Assembly: GCF_001577835.2 (NCBI RefSeq)
Contig: NC_029518.1
Span: 32,109,462-32,173,461, forward strand
Direction: 5' to 3'
Length of the DNA: 64,000 bases
Origin: Coturnix japonica
Lineage: Eukaryota; Chordata; Aves; Galliformes; Phasianidae
This document shows positions 28,601 to 43,300 of this stretch, one piece after another. The notes beneath the pieces are model-generated. The model was not told the DNA's origin. It made no database searches and saw only the letters and a program-made list of their open reading frames with translations. The stretch's first letter is position 1. Each line of letters starts with the position of its first letter. The translations under genes and the position numbers were made by a program.

Positions 28601-31140
28601 GTCTTTGATGCATGGTAAGAGTATTTCTACAATGAAGAAAAAAAGTTGCTATCACTTATTATGTAGTAATCATTTCATTAATGGATGTACAATCTCCAAC
28701 TGAATGAATTGCATACAATCTACGTTAGGTGCTGAGCCTCCCCATGATGATTTTGCTCAGTTGTTTTCTTGGTGTAGAATTAACCCAAAGTCCTGATATT
28801 TGAGCACTTGCACGCTGAAGTGAGATCAGGAGAATTAAACATGCCAATCCAAACACAGTATAGCAAAATCTCCCTTATCTATGACCTTCATTTCACTGTC
28901 AAACTCAGAGTATGTAATAACACAAGAAGACCACATGAAAGGAACAAGTATACACATTTCTTTATCATTATCAGCACTAAAGCTTAGATTTTTGCAGACA
29001 GATTCAGGTCTGTTACCAACATGAAGTGACCTCTACTGTTCAGAAAAGGATTTAGCTCTTTAGCTCCTCTCCTTCCCCTCCTATGTCAGTAACTTTATTA
29101 ATCTCATGCTTGATCTGGTTACAATGCTTTGTAATATTTTTTACCTACAATTAAGCCCTATAATGAAAAAAGAACTGGTAGTTACACTTCCAGAAGAGTG
29201 AAGAAATGACTTCTAGCTTCACTATGACTTTGTTACAAAAAAAATTTAGCAGACATGAGGGTAGGAACACTTATGAAGTATCAATAACTGCCAAAACATA
29301 ACAAAAAACACCAGAACACTAAAAATGCTACTAAATGCTACAACAGCTTTGTGTGTTTTTTTAAAAACTAAGATTGCAAAACCTAAGTCCTCTTACCTGT
29401 ACTATCAAAAATACATTTGATTAGGATGCTCATTGTCATAAGTATTCACTGTCACTATAGTATGCACTATAGTGAACATCTGCAGTCTAGATTACCTTTT
29501 GGCTGCAGGAGTAGCTAGCCAGCACTTCCAGAAGTGGAGCTTGATTAGACCACCATCAGTATATTTAGCTTTATTGACCTGATTCACTCTCTCCACAGGA
29601 TACAGAGATGCCATCCATTTCATAAGAACATTTTGAAGTCCTGCTGATGATTATTTATGGAGAATTAAATATGTAAAAAGAATGTCATATTAAAGCAAAC
29701 TAATAAAAACCCACCAGCACAAACATATCCCCAGGGATTTATCTGCTCTCACTTATCCCTATTTTTTTTTAAATGCTCATATCCTCCAGCTTCTTAACAC
29801 CTACTTTTTAAACCAAACTTTCCATTAGGACACTTTTTTTCCCCTTCTCCTGTCCTATTGTCACCTGAACAATTTCTGCCATTCTGAAATTGAATTTATT
29901 TATTGCTATGTAATATTCCCTTAGTCAGCCTGAACTTGGGAAGTTTTGCAGATATTAGTTTACATATTTATGTTGTTGTGCATCTTTCATAAAAGAAAAA
30001 AGCACTCAGCCCAAGAATTCCATGCTTAACTATAACCTTTACATGTTATAGTATCATATGTTTACACGTGAAGTAGAAATCTCTATGCTATTATAGTGCT
30101 CCTTTCTGAAGATTCCCCTATACCGTGTCAAAACCCAAGATTTCTGAAGCCCAAACAGAAGTTAAACACAATCTTAAAAAGTCTACTTAAAGAACATAAA
30201 ACAAAAAGTACTCTTGCATAAAGGATTTCTACCATACCTACCACTGAAATAACACACTATCCAGTTGTTACACATCCTGTGTCTCCTAAGGTATTATTAA
30301 ATTTTCATATTCCCTAGAGAAGGGTACACAAGAAAAAAAACAAAACAAGGTACATACTTGTGACAGTCATGCCAACACACATACGTGTAATGCCTCCTTT
30401 ATTTCCTCTGATTCTATGTTTGAAGAAGCTAGAGAAGAACAAGTCATGGTATCTTCAATAGCTAAACCACAAAATTAGGTAAGGATATGCTTGCAGATAA
30501 CGGAATTAAAACCCCAGTTCTGTCCATACATGTTGCTTTATTGTCAGAGGTCCTATACTCCTATTGGAAGTACCTGCCCTTGTCAGTGGTAGTTTGTCTC
30601 TTCTGATGTTCCACTAACGCAGGAACTCCGGGTTCTCAGCAAAAAGCACAGACAGTGGGCATCTGTACAAAGCAGCCTTACTTTTCTCACACTGGTAAGT
30701 GATGAAAACAACAAATTAGTTCATGATAGTTGCATCATCAGTTGCAGTAACACTGTAATTTATGCTAGCCAATAGTTCTATGGCTATGAGCATAAACATT
30801 CATCCCTGTACTTGTAATATTCCTTCCAGCAGTTCCCACATTATTCCCACCAATAACGTGGCTGCATTATATGTTAAGTACAGAAAGCTAACCATCGAGA
30901 GAAAAGATCTTACCATATAGTGAAAGAATCATCATTATCAGAGTATAGTGATGACTGAACAATGATCTTACAAAATTCAGACAGAAACATGTTCTGTTGT
31001 CTTCTGCAAAAGTAAAGCCATAGCTGTTGTACAGAGTTCTATCATGTCTATGTGACCTGCAAAAAGTATTCAGGATCAGCTGAAAGTGGTTTGGACAAAA
31101 CAGCATTAAATTTTCAACAAGAGAATGGAGATCTGAAGGT

Positions 31141-31146
31141 TTTATT
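31141..31146 (-). terminator. EXO1 poly(A) signal candidate
   Basis: TTTATT on the + strand gives AATAAA on the minus strand, about 170 bp beyond the EXO1 stop codon. Confidence 0.55.
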
Positions 31147-31316
31147 TCAGTCAGTATAAAACTGTACCTTTCAACTTGCTTTTTATAAAAAAGATGAGAA
31201 ATCAGTAATCAGACTAAAACATACAGTTAACTTCCAAAGTATCTTTTCTATATTAATGAAGTCTGAAAAAAAACTTTGACAGTGATAAAAATGTGTTCTA
31301 TTGCACAGCATGCAGT

Positions 31317-34300
31317 TCATTGGAATATAGCTCTCTGAACATGGGAATGTTCAAGGTGATTAAAGACTTCCTCTTCTGTTTCTGGAGTGAGCTGAATGTT
31401 ATCTTTGATTGGAGACAGTGGGTCTGACTTTTTACAAGAAGGGAGCTTTTCATAGTCTCTGCAGAAAAGACAGACAAAACAAAACCCAAAGTTATAACAT
31501 TGCATACCTGTAAGAACATATGGGTTAACCAAAAACTAGACTTCTCATCCTACTAACTTCTCATCCACCAAAAGTGATAATGCAAGTTTTATGTCCAATT
31601 TCACTACTGCTAATAGTTTCACTGAAACCGATTTCAACCATTCCATGTGAATGGAACAAGAGCTATTATTTTAACATCTGAACTGTAGTATGTACCGCAT
31701 TCTACACTGGGTTGTATGTGTTTCTTTAACTTCCAGGTCTTCTGGAAGACTGTAATATTGTATATATCTTGTGAATGTTAAGGACAGAATAGATTAGAGT
31801 CCTGTGTGATCTGTTTGCCCTCAGACAATATAATGGCCTATAGATGATTTCAGAAGTTCAGTTAAACCTGCAAAAACAGCAAGCAGAGCACTCAGATCTG
31901 AGCCACCCTTCTCAGTGAGGAAAACCCTTATCCATTAAACTAAGAAACTGTTATTTTAATTGCATAAATTTAAGCAATATGTTCAAAATATATATTTCTG
32001 GTATACCACCAGAAATTACAGACCAGCAAAAATGTGGATAGAAGTGTGGATGTTGGGGCTTAAGTCTTACAGCCACCAGCAGAGTAAAGGAGCACAGTAT
32101 CAGTGCTATTAGGCTTGCTGTCTTATTACATCTGCATTCTGATAGATGAAAACAATGATTATATAACAGTCCTTGGCAGACATTCCCAATTAGAAGCCAA
32201 ATAAGAGGCATCTCCTGCACAATAAGGGTCAAACACCAGTTCAAATCAATACACAGCTCTGAAGAATTAATGTTTTCTGTTTCTATCTACATCATTTATC
32301 AGATTATTTTTTTTCCCAAAGTTAAAGTATTCATCTTCTCAGTGCAGATAGGGAAGGGACCTCATGTTAATGAGAATGAAAGAAGTTCATTTAAGTTTTA
32401 ACATGATTCCAAATGGAAACAGAGCAAGATAAAATACCTACACACTTAATATTATTTTTGCTATTGATAGGAAAATAAATCATCCACACAAGGAAAAAAT
32501 ACCTCTTCAGACACTAGAAAATGCAAGTTTCTCACAAGCAGAGACTTTGTTTAGCAATGCTTCATCATCTCATCACCATTGTGAAAGGAAAACAGATCCA
32601 ACAAACAGCCATTCTGGAGTGTGAAAGGCAATCAAAGTTAAATAAAACCAATATGCTTTCCATCAAGTTTGGCAACCTTTAGGCTGCTTTTGTATCTGAG
32701 CTGAGAAATGCCTGTTAGTATTTGATGTAAAGCCTAGCAGCAATAACTTATGCACGAATCACGCTACAGTGAGTGCAGTACTTCAAATACATTATTTTAG
32801 CTGAGGGTTCTTTTTGGTTAGTATGAAAAAATATTATTAGAAGTAGAAAGTATATCTGCTTTAAATTATAACTCATGTCTGTACTGAATTACTGCCCGGT
32901 GGCGCAGTGGTTAAAGACGCCGCCTTGCAACACTGGGGTCCGGAGTTCGAATCCCCCCTGTGGCGCAAGTGGTAGAAGTGCCGCTCTGCTACACAGAGGC
33001 TCGAATCCCGGGGGCCGGACTCGATGATCTCTAAGGTCCCTTCCAACCCGCACAAAACTATGAAACTATGAAACTATGAAACTATGAACAACAAAAAATA
33101 AATTTGCCCAGGAAATGAAGAACTGTGTATAGAAATATATATCTGAAAATGTTTTCCTTGTTGTTTCCTCCAATCAATTCAATACTGAATACCTGAAGAA
33201 TTTTTATTTTTTTTTCCAAAGACTCAAAGATTTACAAAGGTCTTAAGTAAAGGGTTAAAGCATCTCACCTCTTAAACTGGAAGTTTCTCCAGAGTTCACC
33301 AATGGTGGTTTGTAGTCCCAACTTATTTTCAGCATCACAGTGATTTCTCTTCTGCACAGGAGACAGTTTCTTACTTAATCCACTTACTTTAGCTGGTATC
33401 AGTGGCTTCAGTTTTGTCACAATATGTGACCCCGCAGAACTGGATTTGCGTAAACCAGGAACCTGCAACATTTTCAGAGTATTAATGATTAAAATAAAAA
33501 CCTATAAGCAGCATAATCTGTTAAGTGTTTAATTCAGAAGTGCTTTACACTGTGTAAAGATAATACACTATGATTTCCCCAACATATTTAGACAGCTTCT
33601 CTAATCCAAAAATCTTCATCTCACATGGAGATAATGCAGCTGCAACAACTGACAAACCAGCTTCTGTATATCTTTGCATCAGCTTTTTGGGAAGTAGCCT
33701 ATTGAAGAAATACAGCAACAGTTTATTACTTGAGCCTTCCTACTAGTTAACAGTAGAATATCATCTCAGAGCTACAGGTTGCTTACTAATTAAAGTGACG
33801 TTGCTTCTACCTGAATGAACTGTGTCTATCTTTGAATACTAAAGAGGATCTGGGGGAAAAAAATAGTGTTAACTACTTGTACTTGGAGGGAAAGTACTGA
33901 GATGAATAAAAATAAATCCTAAAAACCTTTGCTTTTTAATTTTTATAAAGCCTTTTATCATCTCAGTCATTCTGCAAAATGTATCATTTAGATGATACTG
34001 AAGCATATCACAGCTACAAATTAAATTAACTAACCCCAAATTAGGCAAAGAAGCTTTATGTTGAAGAGAAGCAGGCAAAGTGTTATTTTAACGAATAAGC
34101 AGTAGTTTTCAATAACAGGTCTTCTACTAAGGAAGCTGGAATTTAAGTCTTCAACATAGAAACGATGAGGAAAACCATTAGATGTCACTATTGTACAGCA
34201 GGCATGGTACTCGTGCTTTGCAAAGCAGCTTGATTTTGATTCTCATTGTCTATGGGAAAGAAACAAGCAGGGCCGTACATGAAAGAATAAAAACATCTTC

Positions 34301-37300
34301 CTTTGACTTTTGGAACCTTTTAACCAATTCTAATGACAACGCCTAAGGAATTAAAGTACCCTCAAAAATTAAGGTTTTAGAAGTGCGGTGAGGACAGGAA
34401 ATGCAAGTTTATTTTTAGACATGTAAGATTCCTCAACAGGAAAAGTAACCAAAATGTGGGCTGTGAAGGGAAACTGACTATTCTTGAGTAGTCTAATATC
34501 AAATAGAGCCTATAACTAAAACAACTAAGGAAAGAAGATTAGTTAAAACTTTTTCAGGTTTTTAAAAAATCTCTAGTCAAAGGGCAAGAAGCTGCTGAAC
34601 TAGTGGACTCATCCATACATGCAACAAAGTGAGACTGCATCTTGTGACTTTACCTAAAATGATTGCAATTTGTATCCTAAAGCTTATGCTTTTAGCATTC
34701 CAGAGGAAAATAAAGAAGTGGGTTTTTGAGTTGCTTGAATTCTTACTAAGAAAGTTTCAATTGCACCATTCATAGAGAGCCTGCATATATTTCATCTCAG
34801 CTCTGATAAAGGTGAGTAAGAAAGTAACTTTCTCCTGCTAACAGGTACGTTGTTACATTAAAGGTTTGAGAACAAACTATTAGACTGTGAAGACTCATTT
34901 TCAGTGATCAGTAGAAGTAATAGTAAAATTAAAGGAATCCTTACCTTGATCTTTGCTACCGTATTTTTTCTGTCAGTTTGAACAGCAGAAAATACTGGAG
35001 ACCTCTGAGTACATTGGTTATCAAGCAGTTTTGAATTGGAATCAGATTCCTTCAGAGGAAAAAAAGAAATTTTTTATACTGTGCATGTTGTTTAACATTG
35101 AAATATCTATACTACGTAAATTTTCAGCAATTCTAAGAACATACATAAAACCCTTAGTATACGTTCAGAATGAAACACCAGTCTGAGACAAAAGTTCTCT
35201 CAGGGAACTTCGTCCTGGACACAAAAAGCAGAGTGCAGCAGATAGCCTACAACTGCATGGCTGCAACTCACTGCAGTAACAGCAATGTAAAGACTAGGGG
35301 AAAAAAAACAAAGAATATACTTGCTTTAAGCTAGTAAGTCATTCATGCTACACAGCTGCAACAAACATCAAGAAGTTTTGAGAGTAGAAGTTACGTAATC
35401 AGTAGGGTATAAATCATAGGAGGAGAATCTCACGACCTGATTTCTATCTTTAAAAGTAAGCAAAGGTTGAAATGTCTCTTTTTTTTGTTTTGTGTCTGAA
35501 TTGCTGTTAGATACCTTTAGTATTTTTGAAGACCCCAAATTGCATTCTGATGGCTCAACAGACTTCTGAGACTGGGAAAAACACTGCGGTTCTATTAAGG
35601 GAGAGGACTCTTCATCTGACTCACTACACATGGCTCCGCTCTCTGTTTGTACACCATTACTGTCATCAGCCTGGGATGCCATGCAGTTGCTTCTCTGTTG
35701 ATGAAACTGCTGTGACAATACGGTATGAGATGGACCAGGATTTCCTGAATGATTTCCAAGGATGCTGAGCCACTGAAAGCAACTTTTTGGTCTTTCTCCA
35801 GGAAGAGATGAGATAGTCTTTGATTTTTCAGTTTCTAAAATAGGAGATTCATCTTCAGTTACATGCTCTACCTCCTGTTGCTTGCAATCCTCCTCAACAT
35901 CTTGAATTATATCACTGTCATCCTTTGCTTTAAAACCAAGTGTATCTGCATCATTGCAGAAAAACCTAAAAAAAAAACCCAAAAACCAACAACTAAGTTC
36001 AGTAGAGATGAAAGCAACAGAAAAAGTAACTGCAAGTGCGCATGTCATCACCAACACCTTATCCATCAATTTGACTCTTGAAATGCACTTGAAGACATTG
36101 TTTTGACCATGGGCAAATCACCATGGTTTTGATTCTTGAGTCCTTCATGAAGGCATTTAAAAGATAACAGTAAAATTAGTTTATGCTTTTTTTTTTTCAT
36201 TGAAACATCTGTAAACATGTCATTCATTGACTAAGAATAATAATAGGCCCTTCTTCTGAAAGAAAGCAGAAATTATAATATTTATCTTAAATATTGTATA
36301 AATCTAAATGATGATGAAACTCTCATTGAGAAGTCTAGAACCTACCCATCTGTTTTTGTGCTACAGAAGGAGCACTTAAGAGTGAGTACTAATCAAATTT
36401 CATCCTCTCTACTTTATAGAAACTGAGCTTTTATTTGGAGAAAAGCCTGCCACATCTGACAATTCTTTGCTTTTGATGAAACTGAACTTCTGACTTAGGG
36501 AAGGTATGAGTTAAAGAATATCAATATTAAGATTGTTTAATAAAATTGTACCTCTCTCACACAAATCTTCAGATTATTCAAGGTTAAAAAAAAAAAAAGT
36601 AATGAGACAGATCTGGGACACTCATTTGTAAAAACCAGTACAAATAGCTGTGGTCAAATGCAATAAACTAAAAAGCTGAGATACCCAAAGTCGCTCTTCT
36701 CAAACTGTTGCTGGAAAAATAAGAAACCTTACCCAATTCTGTTCAGATAATAAGTAGTGTATCATGCAGCATAACCAGGTACAGCTTTATTGAAACAAAT
36801 AAACAAAAATTCAAAGATAAGCCAGTACACAAGTATTGCTTATTTATTTGGCCAAGGCGGCTATATATTTTTTTTCCTTGTTTATATCTTCTTTTTTAAA
36901 TGAGTTGTCATATGAGAATTTAGTATGGCTAACATTTAGATAATTGATGTGTAGATACTAACCTGTATTGGGTTGTGTCACAGCCTTTATTTCTGCAGTT
37001 AAAAGAAACAGACTTTATTTATCTACCTATATGCCTCATATTGCACATTCATTACAAGAAGTTGCCCATCTCAACTAAAACTACAAGTGCATTGGTACAG
37101 TTGCTTAAGTAAGTTCTCAGTATTCACATTAATTCAGTAACCATGATACCAAATAGCATCTTGTTATTCATTGAAACATGTGACCCAAGCATACCTGCTT
37201 CTTGTTCCTGGAACAATCACAGCATCTGTCTGTTTGTTTTTCCTTTGCAGAAAGGAAGCAAATTTATTTCTAACTCTGGGCAGAGAGTTAGAGCTTTCTT

Positions 37301-40300
37301 TAATGACAGAATTCTCTGAAGAATCAATGCTTTGTATTGCAGAAATGCTCTTCTGTGATTGACCATCTTCACCACTCTCCTTGAATTTTTTTGCTTTTGA
37401 AAATGAATATTGATTCAACAGGTCTCCATCTGAGAGTTCTTCTAAATCTAAGGACAATTCAAGAATCACTGAAGAAGCTTGTTCTAGAACTAACCAGTTT
37501 CCAGAGAAATAAACATGATTTATCCTTTCTACCTTAAGAAGTGTTCTTGACATTATTGCTCAGAAGTTGCTTTTCTGTTACTTTGTATTACATAAGCTAA
37601 AAGTAACTTTGGAAAGGTAGAGGAAGTGAGGACCTAACCAGTTGAGATTAAGAGAGCATATTACAGTTTCAACGCCTTGAAATCAAACTTTACTAAAAGC
37701 TACAAGGCACATGTCTAGTAAACTAATCAAAATTTTTGATAAGCTAAAGAGTAGGAAGACTGACAAGAGTATCAAAGGTAGAAATGAAATCCTAGTGGTG
37801 CAAACAGAAAGGAGGATGCAAAAGAAGAAATACAGAGAAAAAGATATCAGGCCAAATTTCTATACGACCAAATCTCAGCCCCCTGATAAAGACTATTTTA
37901 TAGACTATTTTCATTTCTTCATGTGCTGCAACCATGAAATATCTAGTACAGTTTTCTCCATTTTTAAGAACTGCATCTCAAAACTGAAAGCGACAGCATT
38001 TTATAATACAGTAAAATCCTTACTTTTATAAAATCTTCTACTGCTACTTAACCAAAAACATACCACTCCTTTGCCTTTTTGTGAAGAGCTCTTTGCCTGG
38101 AAGTTTTAGCCCTTTGATACTGATTATCTTCTCAATGCCTTTTGTTGTTGATTTCTCTGGTACATGAGTTGTATGAGGAGCATCATCCATACTAGGGCCA
38201 AGCTTGTAGTCTTTGCTCCAAATGCTATTTACATGATTAGCACATTTGTCATTCCAGCCACGGCTTCTTTGCTGTGTGGGCTACAAAAGAAAAATTAAAA
38301 ATGAAAAATAGTCTTATAAATTTGCCTTCTAAATAAGATTTCTTCATTTAGCATAAGAGTATTTTGACACACACCCACTGCTGACATGGCTACTCCACTG
38401 AAACGTTTCCATTTTATTCCCATATTTCTTATGCCTTCTTACAAATTCTTTGTCTTCTGTGCTGCCATGACCTCTTTATTCCAATACACCATAAATTGCT
38501 CACTGCTCTTCTCAAAATTAGAAGCTTAAATATTCAATAGAATAATTTTGGAAAATATTTTTCTCAGAGTTGAATTTACTTGGAGGAAATATAGTCTCCA
38601 AACCACATAAAAAATAAATCTTAGTTACTTCAGTAAATATAACATACTGAAAAAGGCTGGAAGGAAAACAGAAGTTCACTCTAACAAGTGAAGCTTTACT
38701 TGTACAGAGAATGAGAACTAAGGATCTATATGCTACAGGTCACCTAATTCAGGGTCATCTTCAAATCTCCCAATACCAATGTTTAGCTAACACAACTTTG
38801 TTTGAGCCTCTGCTGTGAACTGGATGAATGCAAATCATGTCAGGAGCGGAAAGAAAATCCCTCAAGTCTCACGTATCACTTAAGGAGCTCCATTAACAGC
38901 CTTCTATTCACCAGGAAATAATTTGTTCCTATGTCTATCTATACTTATGTTTACTAACATTAAAGAAATAAGGAAAAATTAAACTGAAAGCACATCAAAC
39001 TCCCAGTAAAAACAGAAGATTTAACTCTGCAAATGTACAGTCTTGGCTGCACAACTACTTAAGTTATTTTAGAATTTTAGATCAGAAGCAAGTAGCACAT
39101 GAGGGAACAAGCCAGTAAAGATTCTTCCAGATGTAACCAAATCATTTCTTTCTTAGCACCACTGTAGTTGGTGTTTAATGTGTTCAAGGGCCATCCAGGT
39201 CACAGTATTTTCCTGCTTGTTTTTTCAGAAAACACAGATAATTTGAAGGGAAGTGACAAGACTAGGATAAGGTGACCACAGATCATTTTGTCACTGTCAA
39301 AATAAGTACAGCAACTCAGAAGACTGGCAACTAGAAAGGACTAGTCAGATGAGCAGTTGGAAGGCATGCATTTTCAGAACCACGGTCAGTCAGAAAACAA
39401 CGGCTATTAAAACCATGTCTCCGTATTTACATTTTCCAGAACATTTTAGATGAGATACTCTAGAATGCTTTACTGGTTATGACTGTTGAAAACCTAAATT
39501 TCAGTTCTCAAGTGCCATAAACACAGTTTACTCCACATAAAATTATATTCCTGGATTAGTATTTATAGAACTGCCTGAATGCATCAGCATCTGGCATTAC
39601 CTGGTGGTCTCTTTAACAACTAGATGAGCTGTAAAGCCACAAAAGTAATTACTGGTTTAATTGCTTTCAGTAATTACTATAGTGCTGTTTCTGAAGATGC
39701 TGCAGAAGTTTGTAGACCAGATGTCACTTGTACTTCAAAGAAATATTAATATCAAATTCATAGAATTTAAAAAAGAGTTTTATACCAGGCTGCTCTTTGT
39801 ATCATACTTCTTCATACAATGCTGAGAACATACAGTTCCTATACTAGCAGAATAGTTTTCACTGACATCCAGTTGTCTTCTCCTATCAGTGTTCAAACCT
39901 GTGTTATTATCTCAGTATGTAATTACATAACAATGGTGTTACCTGCGCAGTATCAGGGTTGTAGTTATCAATTTGTTCCATCGTATCAATATCAATGTTC
40001 CCAAGGGCAACCTGAAAACCAGTGCTATCTCCAAAGTGTCTGTACCCATCATAATAAAGGAAAATATATTTGAATAGTGCAATAAATGAACTGTAGCATT
40101 CTAGTTAGAACAGTTATTTCTGAATTTGTGATATAGCATTAACCATATATGTTGATTCTAATAGTTACGGCTCAGTATGATGTGACAAGTCATAATGTAT
40201 CTGCAGTGCTTGGCAAACTAAGCAAGCCTAAAGGCAAACATTAAATCATCGAATAGAAGTCATTGGAAGAATCACCATCTTCCTTCTTCCCAGCATCTGA

Positions 40301-43300
40301 AATGCCAGACTAGCTAACCTGAAGTATATACAAAGCTAGCAACTACTTAAACAGTCCCCTCCCTTTACTCTCTTCATCTTCCATGCTGAAATTTATGACA
40401 AGTATTAATACTCTTTTTGCAGGGAGAAATACCTGGTAAAACAGGGAATATTTAATTCTATGAGCATATAATCTAAAGTGACAGAGACTACAACACAGAA
40501 CACAGGCACAAACTAACAACAGTCATGGAAGAACTCAAACAGTTGAAGAATAACCTGTACTTCAAGGAGTTATTTCCTATTAAAAAAACAAACAAACAAA
40601 AAAACAGCTACATAAAATGATAGGTCACTTATTATATAAAGGAAAGGAAAGCCTTTTTATTCCTTTATAATTTACAGTGCTGAAGAAAAAGCAGGATTCA
40701 GCCAATAGTAGTGATGTCTTGCATTGTTTTTCACTGCCCCTCAACTATTCACATTGAATTTTCCCTTCCAGTTTCAATACCAAAAGGATACCGTCCTGCA
40801 TAAATTAGTGTTTCTGGATCAATATCAGCAGCATAATCATTCAGAGGAACTAATTTTCTCTTGATGGGATCGAAAACCAACTGATAAAGGAATGTATTAT
40901 TGGCTCGCGTGAAACCCTGTATGTATTCTTCCGATACAGTTATATTCATCTTCAAGTAGTGTCCTATTTTCTTAATAACCTGATCAAAAAGGAAAAAAGC
41001 AAACAAATAACAATAACATAATTCCATGTTTGCCTTCACAAGTATTATTCCAAGTCCTTCAATCTTTAATCAAAATTTCTATTTCAGCAAATATTAGAAA
41101 TACTATGTGAAGAGAAATAACAGTTTTTTCCAAAACAACTTAAGTAATTAAAAGGTAATTACATTCCAGTTATCAGGTATTTTTGTTTATCGTTAAACGT
41201 GGAATGCATTCTGTTATAAATATCAGCTTAAACAGGAGAGATGAAGCAGAGAAAACAATGCACAAGGCTAGTTTTCCTATTCTAGCTGTTTATAGTCATA
41301 ACTATCACAAGCCAACACTTCATAAAGTCTTCTTGTCCAACAAGTAAATATCTACAGCACAAGTCAAAACACTTTAGACCATTCTTCTCTAAACAGAGAA
41401 AGCTAAGAACCACTCACATTTTCAATTCAATGCTCTATGTACAGAGACATAAGCTCGCAAATAGCCAACATAAAGCTAAATCAAGATTACCTTTATAATA
41501 TCTGGATTGTTAGCTAATTTGAGTAACTTGCATGCTTTAGCTAACCCGATTCCATGAATTGATGAGAGGTAGTCACAACCAGACAGAATGCACATATAAC
41601 GGAACTTCTCTTCAGTGAATACATTCCCAAGCTGCTTGCAGTTTCCTAGCCGAGCCTGATCAATCTCCAACCCATTTCCAAATTTGTCAATTTTCAAAAA
41701 CACCTGAAAATGAAAAAATAATTGTCACCAATACTGGCTCATTGTTCCATTCATACACATGCTGGCTTATTGCACTTGGCGGAAATAAGAACAGCGCTTG
41801 CCTCTATTATCTCTTCAGTTTCCCCATTTTATTGTAACAAAGCAAGTCACACACATTGAGCAACTTTCAACTCTGTTTCTAAGAGATCACTGAGGATTAA
41901 GGGCTATTAGTGTTTTCTTCCATACCTTTTTACATCCAAAAGCTAAGAGATCAGAATCTTCTGTTATTATGGCCTGAACCACACCAGCCTTATTAAGATA
42001 AGCCAACTGAGCATCAGCTTCATAGGGAGCAACAATACAATCAACTCCTCGGGCTCGTGCAGCCTGTAAACAAGCAGGAAACATACAAGCATTTAGTAAC
42101 CATTTTCTTTATTTACCAATACACCCCACCTGCTTCTCTTTTCCCACTCTCCCCTGTCTTAAAGCCCTGTCTTTCACATTTAAAACTCTAGCTTCAAAGA
42201 ATTTAAGGAAGGCTTATAAAACAGCCTCTCCTGTGCTGGCATATAACATTGTACACACTGTTCACAGCTGCATGCTTCACAATCATGCACAGAACATTCT
42301 GTACAAAGAAAACAGCAGTTTTTCTAAGAAATGTCCAATGATTGCAGTGGAGTAATGCAAGGGAACCTGGGAAGGGTTTAAAGATGCCAGATTTGATTCC
42401 AGGAACTTGCTGAGGTAGGTATCTAAATAATTTTGAACACTCAAGATGCTACTTAAGTCAGTTCACAGATTTTGAAAGAGCTGTATTTAGACTGACAAAT
42501 TACTGTTGTTTGTACAACTGGACAAATCTGAAGCAAAGTTAACTGCATCTAAAATAATCCAGTGTATGCTGAAGACTAAGAGGAGGTATAGGGAATATTT
42601 TTCTTTCCTATTTAGATGAGGTAGCGCTGTAGTCGAACAAAAGCAGAGTATGGCACGCTATTTACTGCATTGATTTTTTTTTGTTTGATATGGTTCATTT
42701 CAGCAGCACTGACAACTTACTTTAATAACTTCATGAGCCATAGCATGTGTAACATTCACACTGCGAGCAAAACAGTCCCTTGCTTCTGAAAACTTCCCTT
42801 CCCGAAACAACTGCTTTCCTTTCAAAAGATTGGCTTGACGCTTCCTGAAAGAAAAACATCCATTGACCTCTGAATATATATATATATATATTTACTTAGA
42901 AGAACAGGTATTAGAAAGGACCAGGAAACAGTGACAGGAAAAGCAGGAAAGCTGTGTTGCAGTTGAATGCACACCAAATCCATTCTACTGTGTCAATCTA
43001 CAAGCCACCACATCAAAAAAGACACCTAGACTGGCATGGTGAAATACACAGTGAGAAAACAGCAACAACTCAAGCTGAAATCAGCAGTGAAAAAGAAGAG
43101 TTGCACTCACAGTCAGGATGAGGTAAAATAAGCATCATGGATTTGGGGAGCATCTGATGTCAGATGCTCACTGGTTTACAGAAAGGAAGGCATTATTTGC
43201 TTCCTTTCAAATATTGAAAATGGTTTGCACCACACTTGAGGAAATATATGCTCTATAACTGATAAGCAGCAACACTTTAATGAAAAATTCTTAGAGCTTC

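Larger units (their letters stand above)
14170..31130. other. Long AT-rich intergenic stretch between MAP1LC3C and EXO1
   Basis: The two flanking genes point at each other (tail to tail). Apart from the CR1 remnants, the retrocopy-like block and the homopolymer tracts listed separately, I found no exon with a family match. An open frame at 20816-21118 ends at a consensus donor (ttag/gtaagt at 21115), but the protein is unrecognised. BECN2, which lies between these genes in human, is a mammalian retrogene and I see no trace of it here. Confidence 0.45.

Noticed and set aside
14160-31100. A BECN2-like retrogene between MAP1LC3C and EXO1, as in human
   Set aside because: No long open frame or beclin-like sequence is present.
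32873-33055. Minus-strand ORF with [16 protein letters not shown]
   Set aside because: It is the reverse reading of the tRNA-type SINE, not a gene.
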